DNA from: Oscillospiraceae bacterium
GTDB taxonomy: Bacteria > Bacillota > Clostridia > Oscillospirales > Acutalibacteraceae
Direction of reading: 5' to 3'
DNA length: 33,918 nt
Assembly (NCBI GenBank): GCA_031262125.1
Contig: JAISII010000118.1
Coordinates: 1 to 33,918, forward strand
Both the position numbers and the translations under genes were made by a program. The notes under the pieces are model-generated. The model made no database searches. It had not been told where the DNA came from and saw only the letters and a program-made list of their open reading frames with translations. Shown here one piece after another: positions 1 through 8,260 of the stretch. Position 1 is the first letter of the stretch; each line of letters begins with the position of its first letter.

Positions 1-1221
1 CAAAACGGCAAAATGCTTATGCTGGGCAACCCGCCCGCCGCACTGCAAACCGAAAAAACCGAAGCATTAATAAAAGAAAAAGCCCGGCAGGGGCTGCGTG
101 TTTTGGCAGTTTTTGATGAAAGCAAACTGTTGGGGATTATTGTTATTGAAGATGTTCTGCGAAGCAACGTAGAAAAAACCGTAGAATATTTTATTAAGCA
201 AGGTGTAGATTTAAAAATAATAAGCGGCGACAGTGCCGACACCGTTGCGGCAGTTGCACAAAAAGCAGGTGTGCCAAACACCGAGCATATTTTAGATTTA
301 TCGGAAATTGCACCCCAAGAGCTGGAAGAAAGCCATTTGCAAAACACTGTTTTTGCACGTGCAAAACCCGAACATAAAATCGCACTGATTAAGCTGTTTA
401 AAAAAGCAGGACGTTATGTTGCAATGACGGGCGACGGTGTAAACGACGTGCCTGCACTTAAAGAATCGGATTGCAGCATTGCAATGGCACAGGGCAGTGC
501 CGCCGCACGTGAGGTCAGCAACCTTGTGCTACTTAACAACGACTTTCAAAGTCTGCCCAAAATTGTCAACGAAGGTCGCCGCACAATTAACAATATCGAA
601 CGCAGTGCATCGCTTTTTATTATTAAAACAATTTATTCAATGGTGCTTTCGCTCATATTTATTTTTGCCGCTGCCGAGTACCCGTTCTCGCCTATTCAAA
701 TGTCGCTGCTTTCGGCGTTTACCATTGGGCTGCCCTCGTTTGTTTTGGCATTAGAACCTAACTTTGCACGCCCTGCACCGCACTTTTTCTTCAACATAAT
801 AAAACGTGCCCTGCCCGGGGCGACGGCGGTTGTTCTTACCATTGCGGCGTTGCTTATTTTAAATGCCGTTTTTGCGTTGGACTTCCGTGTTTATAACTCG
901 ATAGCCGTAATTGCAAACCTGCTTATTGGGGTTATGTTTGTAATTAAAATTTCGTTTGTACGCAAGCAAGAGGATAATGTGCTTACGCTTGTGCGTTACG
1001 GGCTGATTTCGGTTATTGTGGTGTGCATAACATTGTGCCTTACGCTGTTTGGCTGGGTTGTAGACATAGACCTGCGGATTTTTGCAAACCCGCTGCACTT
1101 AGTTTTGCTGCTGTGCGTGGTCGGCTTTGCCGTGGTTGCTTTTTATGGCTGTAATATGGTTTTGGGGCGGATATTGGAAAAAAAGGCTATTCGTAATGCC
1201 TTTGTGCCGCCTGCGGGTTAA
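1..1221 (+). CDS. P-type cation-transporting ATPase, C-terminal part (cut by window edge)
   Basis: The frame is open from base 1, so the true start lies upstream. What is visible is the second half of the HAD/P domain and the membrane C-terminus. The hinge motif MTGDGVNDVPALK (Asp at about residue 145 of the visible frame) is the signature of P-type ATPases, and KPEHKIALIKLFK before it is the usual preceding helix. About six hydrophobic segments follow (from SLFIIKTIYSMVLSL to LVLLLCVVGFAVVAF), as expected for TM5-10 of a P2-like or CtpE-like cation pump. The phosphorylated DKTG motif and the ion-selecting TM4 are outside the window, so the ion cannot be named. The last 35 bases overlap the convergent CDF exporter gene, a second metal-transport gene. 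No terminator is visible between them. Confidence 0.93.
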   Translation, partial: QNGKMLMLGNPPAALQTEKTEALIKEKARQGLRVLAVFDESKLLGIIVIEDVLRSNVEKTVEYFIKQGVDLKIISGDSADTVAAVAQKAGVPNTEHILDLSEIAPQELEESHLQNTVFARAKPEHKIALIKLFKKAGRYVAMTGDGVNDVPALKESDCSIAMAQGSAAAREVSNLVLLNNDFQSLPKIVNEGRRTINNIERSASLFIIKTIYSMVLSLIFIFAAAEYPFSPIQMSLLSAFTIGLPSFVLALEPNFARPAPHFFFNIIKRALPGATAVVLTIAALLILNAVFALDFRVYNSIAVIANLLIGVMFVIKISFVRKQEDNVLTLVRYGLISVIVVCITLCLTLFGWVVDIDLRIFANPLHLVLLLCVVGFAVVAFYGCNMVLGRILEKKAIRNAFVPPAG

Positions 1222-2077
1222 CGTGAACCATACAATGCTTTATATCGGGGTAGTTTTCCTCCAGCTTGTCGTGTACGTTTTCGGCAATCTCGTGGGCACG
1301 AAAAAGCGTCATTTTGCCGTCGAGGCAGATTTCAATATCAACATACATTTGCGAGCCGAACAGCCGTGTTCGCAAATCGTCAACGCCAAGCACACCATCG
1401 CATTCAAGAGTAGTGCTGCGTATTTGTTCCAGCATTTGCTCGCTGCACGATTTATCGGTAAGTTTGGTGTACGCCTCTTTAAAAATGCCCCACGCCGCTT
1501 TTAATATAAGCAGACAGATAAACAAGCTGGCAATGCTGTCGGCAATTTTAAAGCCCAAAATCGAGAACACAATGCCCACCAAACAGCCCAAAGAGGATAA
1601 TGCATCGCTGCGGTGGTGCCAAGCGTCAGCCATTAACGCATCGGATTTTTCTTTTTTGGCACTGCGGGCAACTATAAAAAACGAGATTTCTTTAATTATT
1701 ACCGAAACGCCGGCAACAATAATTGCAGCAAAGCCCGGTGCGGGAGAAGTCAGATATGCCCCCGTGATTATTTGCATTATGCCGTTAAGCCCAATGCCCA
1801 AGCTGGTAATTACCAAAATGGTAGCCAAAATTATGCTTGCCACCGATTCTATGCGTTCGTGCCCGTAGCGATGGTCGTCGTCGGACGCTTTTTTGCCGAA
1901 GTGAACCCCCAGCAAAACTATAACATTGCTTAAAATATCCGAGCAGGAATCTACCCCGTCGGAAATTAGTGCTTTTGAATTTGCAAAAACTCCCACAACA
2001 AATTTTGCCGCTGTAAGAGCCGAATTTATGCCGATGCTGTAAAAAGCCGTGGCAGTAGCTTTGTTTATCATAAACAT
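1187..2077 (-). CDS. Cation diffusion facilitator (CDF) family transporter
   Basis: This 296-aa membrane protein has the usual CDF length. The N-terminal half has about six hydrophobic segments. SDGVDSCSDILSNVIVLLG contains the conserved TM2 aspartates, and the pairs HRYGHERIE and ADAWHHRSDALSS (TM5) are the family metal-site motifs. The cytoplasmic C-terminal ferredoxin-like domain ends in HCMVHVNPQ. Family members export divalent metals (Zn, Fe, Mn, Co) by proton antiport; the specific metal is not clear. ATG at 2077 is used here, and a second ATG at 2071 is equally close to the weak AACGGGG ribosome site. A promoter lies just upstream. The 3' end overlaps the opposing P-type ATPase gene by 35 bases. 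Confidence 0.95.
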   Translation of the reverse strand: MFMINKATATAFYSIGINSALTAAKFVVGVFANSKALISDGVDSCSDILSNVIVLLGVHFGKKASDDDHRYGHERIESVASIILATILVITSLGIGLNGIMQIITGAYLTSPAPGFAAIIVAGVSVIIKEISFFIVARSAKKEKSDALMADAWHHRSDALSSLGCLVGIVFSILGFKIADSIASLFICLLILKAAWGIFKEAYTKLTDKSCSEQMLEQIRSTTLECDGVLGVDDLRTRLFGSQMYVDIEICLDGKMTLFRAHEIAENVHDKLEENYPDIKHCMVHVNPQAAQRHYE

Positions 2078-2134
2078 CCCCGTTTTTTGTCAAGTATCTT
2101 TAATTGCATTGTTTGCAATAAATTTTCTACTTAC

Positions 2135-2163
2135 ACTATATTTTAATTGCGGGGTTTTGTCAA
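2135..2163 (-). promoter_or_regulatory. Promoter of the CDF exporter gene
   Basis: On the minus strand a -35 TTGACA (2158-2163) and -10 TATAGT (2135-2140) are separated by 17 bp. They lie about 58 bases before the start codon. It is a good sigma-A consensus match; no clear metal-responsive operator was recognised. Confidence 0.6.
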
Positions 2164-2175
2164 CAAAAATTTGTG

Positions 2176-2241
2176 CAAACCACCTTTTTCTCCTTCCGTC
2201 GTGGCTACGCCACGCCACCTCCCTCTAAGAGGGAGGCTTTT
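2176..2241. repeat. Palindromic intergenic repeat, unit 1
   Basis: The unit opens with CAAACCACC and holds two hairpins: GTGGC-tac-GCCAC (2201-2213) and CCTCCCTC-taa-GAGGGAGG (2218-2236), the second followed by six T. It shares its layout with the units at 2290-2340 and 29290-29401. The 2078-2498 gap holds no gene. Confidence 0.6.
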
Positions 2242-2289
2242 TTACAATATTTCTGCATTCTGCATTTTTATTTCTTATTTGGATTTGCA

Positions 2290-2340
2290 CAAACCACCCC
2301 GTCTTCGCTAAAGCGAAGCCACCCCTCCCCAGAGGGGAAT
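2290..2340. repeat. Palindromic intergenic repeat, unit 2
   Basis: It opens with CAAACCACCCCGTC, then hairpin CTTCGCT-aa-AGCGAAG (2303-2318), then GCCACCCCTCCCC with AGGGG. The same two ends occur in inverted orientation at 29290-29401, while the inner stem differs. Confidence 0.65.
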
Positions 2341-2385
2341 TTTTCCGCTACGCCGAGACTTTTAGCTGTTTAGCAGCACAAAAAC

Positions 2386-2414
2386 TTTACAACAAAAACC
2401 TGTTGTGGTATAAT
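2386..2414 (+). promoter_or_regulatory. Promoter of the DUF3267/MGMT pair
   Basis: A -35 TTTACA (2386-2391) and an extended -10 TGG-TATAAT (TATAAT at 2409-2414) have a 17-bp spacer. They stand 85 bases before the ATG at 2499. Confidence 0.65.
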
Positions 2415-2498
2415 TCAAATTGAAAATTGAAAATTGCAAACGGCAAATTATTTGTAGATAATAAATTTACGCCGTAACGGCGAAAGGACGGTTAAACA

Positions 2499-3068
2499 AT
2501 GGCAGTTAAAAGCTTACCTTCGGATTTTAAACAAGCAGGGGTAATTGACTTAAGCAAAAACAAAAAGCAAGCTTTAGGTGTGAACCTTTTGTCGCTGGTA
2601 ATAGCAATACTTATGTTCTCGGCTGCTTGGTATGCCGAACCTTTATCTTTAGCTTTGGATTTGAACACTTTAATAGTAGCTTTGATTTTTGTTGTGTGTT
2701 TGTTTGCATATACTACGCTGCACGAGCTTACGCACGGGTTGTTTTTCAGATATTTTTCTAAGCAAAAGGTGCACTATGGTTTAACGGGTATTTATGCGTA
2801 TGCAAAAAGCGATGCCTATTTTAAAAAAGGTGAGTATATTATTATTGGTTTGGCACCTGTTGTTTTGTTTTTTGTTGTGTTTGGCTTGTTAATGGTGTTT
2901 TTACCGCAGGAATATTTTTGGTTTGTTTATTTTCTTCAAATTTTTAATATAAGCGGTGCGGCAGGTGATATTTTTATGATATTCCACTTACGCAAATTTT
3001 CTAAAAACACTCTGATACACGACGACGGAGCAGGTATGAAGCTGTATGAAAAAACTAACGGTATTTGA
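2499..3068 (+). CDS. DUF3267-family membrane protein, putative zinc metallopeptidase-like
   Basis: This 189-aa protein has about four hydrophobic segments. The second ends at an HELTH motif (residues 75-79, HExxH) followed by GLFFRYF. An HExxH inside a membrane helix is typical of DUF3267 proteins, which resemble intramembrane zinc proteases. Catalytic activity is inferred from the motif only. The start ATG follows the ribosome site GAAAGGACGG. The next gene starts 23 bases before this one ends, in another frame, so the two are translationally coupled. Confidence 0.8.
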   Translation: MAVKSLPSDFKQAGVIDLSKNKKQALGVNLLSLVIAILMFSAAWYAEPLSLALDLNTLIVALIFVVCLFAYTTLHELTHGLFFRYFSKQKVHYGLTGIYAYAKSDAYFKKGEYIIIGLAPVVLFFVVFGLLMVFLPQEYFWFVYFLQIFNISGAAGDIFMIFHLRKFSKNTLIHDDGAGMKLYEKTNGI

Positions 3069-3363
3069 CAGAATTTATGAGGTTGTAAAGGCAATTCCAC
3101 AAGGCAAGGTTGCAACATACGGGCAAGTTGCCTGTATGGCGGGCAACCCAAGGTGGGCACGTGTTGTGGGGTATGCTCTGCATGCAAACCCCAACTCGGC
3201 AGAAATCCCCTGCCACAGAGTGGTGAACCGCTTTGGGCAATGCAGCACAGCATTTGTCTTTGGCGGCAAAAACGCACAGATAGATTTGCTGAGAAGTGAG
3301 GACGTTGATGTTTCGGATGAAGGTTTTGTGGATTTAAGCAAGTATCTCACCGATTTTCGCTAA
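3046..3363 (+). CDS. MGMT-family methylated-DNA--protein-cysteine methyltransferase (C-terminal domain only)
   Basis: This 105-aa protein is the DNA-binding/catalytic domain of O6-alkylguanine alkyltransferases without the usual N-terminal domain. The recognition helix region reads GKVATYGQVACMAG, and the active-site motif IPCHRVV keeps the acceptor cysteine. In alkyltransferase-like (Atl) proteins of similar size that Cys is replaced, often by Trp, so this one could still accept alkyl groups. After the motif the family glycine-rich stretch is altered (FGQCSTAFVFGGKN). The gene overlaps the DUF3267 gene by 23 bases and shares its promoter. Confidence 0.88.
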   Translation: MKKLTVFDRIYEVVKAIPQGKVATYGQVACMAGNPRWARVVGYALHANPNSAEIPCHRVVNRFGQCSTAFVFGGKNAQIDLLRSEDVDVSDEGFVDLSKYLTDFR

Positions 3364-3388
3364 ATTTGTAAATTGAGTAAATTTACTG

Positions 3389-3417
3389 TTGAAAACTGCA
3401 AATCTATGTGATATAAT
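3389..3417 (+). promoter_or_regulatory. Promoter of the gtrA-GT2-GT39 operon
   Basis: TTGAAA (3389-3394) and a perfect TATAAT (3412-3417) with a 17-bp spacer, 52 bases before the gtrA-like start. Confidence 0.7.
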
Positions 3418-3468
3418 ATTTGCTATTAGAGTATTGCTAATGCTAAATAAATACAAAGAGGTTTTTTA

Positions 3469-3912
3469 ATGATTAAATCGATTTCAAACTATTACAGCAA
3501 ACATAAGGCTTTTTTACATTATTTGTTTATAAGTGTATTTGTTACTGTAATTGATGTTCTTGTCAGTTTTTTTGCAGAAAAATCACTTGCGGCATTCCAT
3601 CAAACTTACTCAACGCTTATCGCTAACACATTGGGTGTTGTTGTTGGGTTTATAATACAGTATTTTCTTGCTGCACGATTGGTTTATAATACAAACGATT
3701 TGAAAGCTTTTACCAAATTTCTGCTTACATTTTTTATGAACCTATGCCTTGCGAACATAATTGTTTATATATTTAGGTTTTGGGTTTTCAATGGCTCTGA
3801 ACACATGATTGCATTTTCTATAAGCAAATTCAGCTCTATAGTCCTCCCGTTCTTTTTCACCTATTTTGTGAGAAAAAAATGGATTGGCACAGGAAAGGAA
3901 GTACAGAAATGA
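3469..3912 (+). CDS. GtrA family membrane protein (putative polyprenyl-linked sugar flippase)
   Basis: This 147-aa protein has four predicted transmembrane segments and a short basic C-terminus (FVRKKWIG). That is the size and layout of GtrA/DPMS-associated proteins, which are thought to move polyprenyl-phosphate sugars across the membrane. It opens an operon: its stop shares ATGA with the start of the GT2 gene, which shares ATGA with the GT39-like gene. The order flippase, GT2, membrane glycosyltransferase matches three-component Gtr glycosylation modules. Assignment rests on length, topology and context. Confidence 0.85.
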   Translation: MIKSISNYYSKHKAFLHYLFISVFVTVIDVLVSFFAEKSLAAFHQTYSTLIANTLGVVVGFIIQYFLAARLVYNTNDLKAFTKFLLTFFMNLCLANIIVYIFRFWVFNGSEHMIAFSISKFSSIVLPFFFTYFVRKKWIGTGKEVQK

Positions 3913-4682
3913 CTTTATACGCTTATTTGCCTTGTTATAACGAGGAAGCAAATATTACCCCGCTTATTGAGGCTTGGAATCAGCAACGCTCTGCTTTGCT
4001 TGAACTGAATGTAGACCTTGTTATTATCGGCATTGATGATTGCAGCAGCGACGGGACAAAAGACTGTGTGTTGCGTATGGCGGAGCGTTATGATAATGTT
4101 CGGCTTATTTCACACGAAACAAACAAAGGGCTTGTTGGCGGCTTAAACACCGCTGTAACCGATTTTTATAAGCACAACGAGCCGGATTCGCTTATGGCTT
4201 TGATGGATGGCGACAATACGCACGACCCGAAATTTATAATTCCTATGATTTTGAAGATGAGAGAGAAATCCGTCGACTGCGTAATAGCCTCGAGGTATGC
4301 AAACAATGCAGATGTTGTGGGTGTGGCTAAAAACAGAGAGTTTTTAAGCGATATGGCAAAACACTATTACAAAATTATGCTGAGTGTTCCCAATGTTCAA
4401 GATTACACCTGCGGGTATCGCCTTTATGATTTTGAAGTGATTTCTAATCTCATAAAACAATACGGGAGCGAGCCCATTAAAGAGCAAAGCTTTGCCTGCA
4501 TGATGGAATTACTCTATAAGATATATCGTGTTGGTGCAAAATTTGATGAAGTCGGCTTTACCTTACGTTACGATTTGAAGCAAGGCGACAGCAAAATGCG
4601 TGTTATGAAAACTGTAATTAAAAGTTTGACCACTGCACCAAAACTGCGTTTTTCTCGTAAGTTAAAAGGTACGGTAAAATGA
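3909..4682 (+). CDS. Family 2 glycosyltransferase (polyprenyl-phosphate sugar synthase-like)
   Basis: This 257-aa GT-A enzyme starts at ATG 3909, which overlaps the preceding stop (ATGA) and follows the ribosome site AGGAAAGGA. A longer in-frame start at 3879 lies inside gtrA without a ribosome site. YLPCYNEEANI is the N-terminal nucleotide-sugar loop, IGIDDCSSDGT carries the first aspartates, and LMDGDNTHDP is the DxD-like metal site. CGYRLYDFEVI is the acceptor-side motif typical of GtrB/DPM1-like enzymes. Unlike GtrB it has no C-terminal transmembrane helices, so it is probably peripheral and dependent on the GtrA protein. The sugar is unknown. Confidence 0.92.
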   Translation: MTLYAYLPCYNEEANITPLIEAWNQQRSALLELNVDLVIIGIDDCSSDGTKDCVLRMAERYDNVRLISHETNKGLVGGLNTAVTDFYKHNEPDSLMALMDGDNTHDPKFIIPMILKMREKSVDCVIASRYANNADVVGVAKNREFLSDMAKHYYKIMLSVPNVQDYTCGYRLYDFEVISNLIKQYGSEPIKEQSFACMMELLYKIYRVGAKFDEVGFTLRYDLKQGDSKMRVMKTVIKSLTTAPKLRFSRKLKGTVK

Positions 4683-6226
4683 TAGCATATTTCAAGAGTC
4701 ATATAAATCGAATTATGCCTTATCTGGTATTGGGGTCTTTTGCCATAATGATGGCATTAACTACAAGGTTTTTCTATTTTTCAAGCGGCAATATGGGCCA
4801 CGATGCTTCTATTTTTGCGACAGTTGGTAATGCATTGCTAAACGGCAAAGTTATGTACACCGAAATTTGGGAAAACAAAGGACCGCTTCTGTATTTTATT
4901 AACGCTTTTGCGTTGCTTTTGGATTATAAACACGGGCTGTTTTGGGTAGAATTGTTAAACCTGTTTGTTACGCTAATTTTTGCTTACAAAACCGCCTTAA
5001 TTATCTCGTCTAACAAAAAATCTCTGTCGGTAATTGCGGCTGTGTTTTCACTTCTTATACTTACAGTTACCTTAGAGGGCGGCAATTTAAGCGAGGAATA
5101 TGCCCTCCCCTTCCTTACAGCAGGGTTATATTTATGTGTTAAATATCTCTATAATAATCTCTCGTTAAAGGTTAATGAGAAAATATTAATTGGTGTATGC
5201 TGTGGGGCTTGTTTTTTATTACGAATAAACATTTGTGCGTTATTTTTTATATTTGCTGTTGGCATCGCCGTTATTTTGATAAAAAGCAAACAATTTAAAG
5301 AGCTTTTGTCGATAGCGGGCTTTGCATCTGTCGGCTTTGCCGCTATTATTCTCCCCTTTTACGCCTACCTTATAGTGAATGGTGCTTTTTCTGCATATGT
5401 TGACGCAGCACTGTTAACAACAAACGCATTTAGCGAATTATTACCAATTACAGTAATCAGCAATGTTGCCGAAATGGTTTTCGCTACAAAAGATTCGGGC
5501 GTTTTGTTCATTGCTGTTGTGTATTTAATTGCGGTACCGTTTGCAAGTTATTTTGGAGTTTATAACGACCGAATTGCGTTTAGACGTTGTTTGTGGATAA
5601 ACTGGTTTGGATTGATTATTAATCTTTTTGCAAATTCTGTTACCGGTGCGTATCATTTGCACTATTTTATGACCTTTGTTCCGTTTTTGGTAATACCCGG
5701 AATATGGTTTGCTATGAGTGTTTCGCACATTTTTACAAAAATGGTACGGGATGACAAGCTCAAGAAGATTAGTGCACTTGTTACAACGGCTATTATGCTG
5801 TTTATCACCCTTACCGGATTTGTTCAAACAGTAAGGCAAATGATTAGTTTTTCGGATTATAGCAAGACAATAACCAAAAGTGCTATAGTTTCATATGTAG
5901 AAACTCGTACATCGCCGAATGATTATGTTCAAGTTATCGGTGATGTTACATTAAACTATAAAACGCATACCTTACCTGCTTCTAAATACCAATATCTTGT
6001 TGGTGGCAGGTACACCTACGCTGTTGTAAAAGAGCGATGCGAACAAATGGCTTCTGATATAACTGCTGTGCGACCCAAGTTGATTGTATATTCGGACCAA
6101 GGGCAGTATGATTATATGTTAGGCAGCGTCCCCAACAGACAGTCTTTTGAGAATTTTTTGTCTGCAAATTACACCCGTGTTGACGGTGTTGACGGCAATT
6201 ATATTGCCTTTTATATTAAACAGTAA
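4679..6226 (+). CDS. GT39-like (PMT/ArnT superfamily) integral membrane glycosyltransferase
   Basis: This 515-aa protein has about ten or eleven hydrophobic segments. An Asp in the first extracytoplasmic loop (GHDASIF, following TM1) and EIWENKGPLLYFINA match the first-loop motifs of GT-C enzymes that use polyprenyl-phosphate sugars. The last ~130 residues are a soluble outer domain (VGGRYTYAVV, VDGNYIAFYI). It is coupled by ATGA overlap to the GT2 gene. Together with GtrA and GT2 it likely transfers a sugar to a surface polymer or protein outside the cell; the acceptor is unknown. No terminator is visible between this gene and tRNA-Leu, so read-through into the tRNA is possible. Confidence 0.85.
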   Translation: MIAYFKSHINRIMPYLVLGSFAIMMALTTRFFYFSSGNMGHDASIFATVGNALLNGKVMYTEIWENKGPLLYFINAFALLLDYKHGLFWVELLNLFVTLIFAYKTALIISSNKKSLSVIAAVFSLLILTVTLEGGNLSEEYALPFLTAGLYLCVKYLYNNLSLKVNEKILIGVCCGACFLLRINICALFFIFAVGIAVILIKSKQFKELLSIAGFASVGFAAIILPFYAYLIVNGAFSAYVDAALLTTNAFSELLPITVISNVAEMVFATKDSGVLFIAVVYLIAVPFASYFGVYNDRIAFRRCLWINWFGLIINLFANSVTGAYHLHYFMTFVPFLVIPGIWFAMSVSHIFTKMVRDDKLKKISALVTTAIMLFITLTGFVQTVRQMISFSDYSKTITKSAIVSYVETRTSPNDYVQVIGDVTLNYKTHTLPASKYQYLVGGRYTYAVVKERCEQMASDITAVRPKLIVYSDQGQYDYMLGSVPNRQSFENFLSANYTRVDGVDGNYIAFYIKQ

Positions 6227-6336
6227 AGCGTTGTTATGACACAACATTCCAAAAAAATGTCAGATGGCAGATTGCAAATTTAATTATATAGTAACATTTG
6301 CAATTTGCCACTTGCAATTTGCAATTAAAATAATAC

Positions 6337-6419
6337 GCAGGTGTGGCGGAACTGGCAGACGCACTAGATTTAGGTTCTAGCGGGAAACCGTGCAGGTTCA
6401 AGTCCTGTCACCTGTACCA
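6337..6419 (+). tRNA. tRNA-Leu (anticodon UAG), CCA encoded
   Basis: The acceptor stem GCAGGTG pairs with CACCTGT (one G-U), the anticodon stem CTAGA/TCTAG encloses the loop TTTAGGT with TAG, and the T arm is GCAGG-TTCAAGT-CCTGT. A variable stem (CGGGAAACCG) makes it class II, as expected for Leu. CCA is encoded at 6417-6419. The 3' part is the integration target of the island to the right. Confidence 0.96.
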
Positions 6420-6420
6420 A
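6370..6420 (+). repeat. attL: 51-bp direct repeat (tRNA-Leu 3' part)
   Basis: These 51 bases, from the anticodon loop to one base past CCA, recur without mismatch at 19777-19827. Identity stops sharply on both sides. This is the classic end signature of an element integrated into a tRNA 3' end; the copy inside the intact tRNA is the left end. Confidence 0.9.
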
Positions 6421-6426
6421 TTTTTT

Positions 6427-6465
6427 TCGGGAAGCCCTTTTTTAGGGGCTTCCCGAATATTTTTA
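6427..6465 (+). terminator. Rho-independent terminator after tRNA-Leu
   Basis: An 11-bp stem (6427-6437 with 6446-6456, TCGGGAAGCCC / GGGCTTCCCGA) is followed by ATATTTTTA. It lies just inside the element, so the island supplies the tRNA terminator. Confidence 0.8.
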
Positions 6466-6474
6466 TCGGCAGAA

Positions 6475-6520
6475 AAAACAAAAGGCAGACCCATCTAATT
6501 TCGAGGTGTATCAGTCTGCC
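6475..6520 (-). terminator. Probable terminator of the recombinase gene
   Basis: On the minus strand GGCAGAC (6514-6520) pairs with GTCTGCC (6484-6490) across a long loop, followed by TTTTGTTTTTT. It may also belong to the arm of the attachment site, since it lies next to attL. Confidence 0.5.
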
Positions 6521-6537
6521 AATCAGCCTATAAATTT

Positions 6538-8163
6538 TTACGCCGGTAATACCCAGCTTTCAAAGACCCTATCGATAATCTCGCCGTTTTCATCGTATAA
6601 ATCAAGATGTCTGCGAAAAGGTGCTTTGATAGCTATATCAATGTCCAAGCCTTTTTCGCTTTCACTTATGATTACCGAATCCACGAACATCCGAAGGTGC
6701 GTGTCGCTTACTCCTTCCTTTGAGATGATTTGGTCAATCAAATCGATGCTTTCCTTAATTTCGGATTTACGTTTTCTGATTGTGGTATCGATTGCTTTTA
6801 GGCTTTCAATTTGTTCAGTGTAAGCGGCTTTTTCTGCTCTGCGTTTTTCAAGCATTGTGTCATAAATCTCTCGATTTTCTTTATCGTTAATCCGCTCCAT
6901 AAGGATGTTTTCAATTTCCAATCCGATATCTTTAACTCTATCTTCGTACGCATTTATCTTTTTATCGGCAGTGTTTTTCTGTGCCATCCAACGCTTAACA
7001 TCCGATTCTATGCTCAGCCAATTTTTCTCTGCAAGGTCTTTTACAAGCAATAATTCGTCATAAACCAGCTTGTCCAAATTCGTTTCGTTAATCCTGTGTG
7101 CTGAACAATGCTCCTTCCCGTAACGGCGGTAGCCGTTGCAGTTATATTCAATCCGAACCTCTTTCCCCTGCCAATAGCGGCATTTTGCAACAAAGCTGCA
7201 GCCGCAGTTCCCGCATTTTAAAAGTCCCGAATATCTGTGGCAGGGCTTGTTGGGTCCCGCCCGAATATTCCTTTTTGCTTTATCCTCTATTAAAAATTGC
7301 ACTTGTTCCCACAACTCTTTTGTGATTATGGCAGGCACCATATTTTCGTGTCTGATATGTTCTTCGGGTGGGACACTGTTTCGTGTCTTTTGGATTTTAT
7401 GAATCTCATACTTATGGTTGACCACCGTGCCGATATAAAACTCGTTAGTTAGGGTTCGCTTGACTGTACTGCTCGTCCACATATAGCGGAAAGTGATTTC
7501 CGGGCGTTGGCAGCCCTGCTTTTTACCGAGGTATTTGTGTTGATAATATGATGGTGATTTAATTCCTGCGTCGTTCAGCTTTTTAGCAATCGCCTTGAGC
7601 CCGAACCCTCCGGCATAGAGATTAAAGATGTGCCGTACAATCTCCGCCGGTTCTTCCATAACCAAAATTTCGCCTGTATTTTTGTCTTTGAAGTAGCCCA
7701 TCGGCGGAATCATCATGAGCCCTTCCTTTTGCTTTTGACGGAACCCTGCGCGTACTTTTCTGCTGATGTCTTTCGCGTAAAAGTCATTCAGAATCCCTTT
7801 GAAACCAATCAGAAGGTCGTCATTTTCGTTACTGGTGTCGATATTTTCGGTGACTGAAAGCACCTTGACTCCGTGTTTCGAGAGGTAGTCAATGAACAGT
7901 GCGGTCTGCGTTCTGTGCCTGCCGAGGCGAGAAAGGTCTTTGACCAGAATGCAGTCCATTAGTCCATTATCAACCGCATCGTAGATTTTTTCGATGCCCT
8001 CACGGTCGAAATGCATTCCGCTGACGTTGTCGTCGAAGGACTCTCCGACCACCTCAAAGTCCTTTTCCTCTGCGTAACCAACAAGGATTTTACGCTGATT
8101 GTTCAGCGAATTCAATTCCTCGTCATCGTCACGGGACAGACGATAATAAAGCCATGCTCTCAA
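6538..8163 (-). CDS. Large serine recombinase (integrase of the element)
   Basis: This 541-aa protein starts at TTG 8163, chosen because AAAGGAGTG stands 8 bases before it. The N-terminal resolvase domain has YYRLSRDD with catalytic Ser10, and KDLSRLGRHR and DISRKVRAGF. The 'Recombinase' domain follows (KLNDAGIKSPS, TVKRTLTNEFYIG), then a zinc ribbon (KCGNCGCSF, later YNCNGYR and HCSAH) and a coiled coil at about 395-480 (EDRVKDIGLEIENIL). That is the full TnpX/phiC31-like architecture and looks intact. It sits beside attL, as integrases usually do. Large serine recombinases normally use short core sites, so a 51-bp tRNA duplication is unusual for one. Confidence 0.96.
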   Translation of the reverse strand: MRAWLYYRLSRDDDEELNSLNNQRKILVGYAEEKDFEVVGESFDDNVSGMHFDREGIEKIYDAVDNGLMDCILVKDLSRLGRHRTQTALFIDYLSKHGVKVLSVTENIDTSNENDDLLIGFKGILNDFYAKDISRKVRAGFRQKQKEGLMMIPPMGYFKDKNTGEILVMEEPAEIVRHIFNLYAGGFGLKAIAKKLNDAGIKSPSYYQHKYLGKKQGCQRPEITFRYMWTSSTVKRTLTNEFYIGTVVNHKYEIHKIQKTRNSVPPEEHIRHENMVPAIITKELWEQVQFLIEDKAKRNIRAGPNKPCHRYSGLLKCGNCGCSFVAKCRYWQGKEVRIEYNCNGYRRYGKEHCSAHRINETNLDKLVYDELLLVKDLAEKNWLSIESDVKRWMAQKNTADKKINAYEDRVKDIGLEIENILMERINDKENREIYDTMLEKRRAEKAAYTEQIESLKAIDTTIRKRKSEIKESIDLIDQIISKEGVSDTHLRMFVDSVIISESEKGLDIDIAIKAPFRRHLDLYDENGEIIDRVFESWVLPA

Positions 8164-8260
8164 TGTTTTTCACTCCTTTTTTGTTTGATTTGGCAGACAC
8201 AGATTACAGTTCCGGCGCTACCGACAACACAAAAAACGAAAGGTTTTACGAAGTCCAGCG

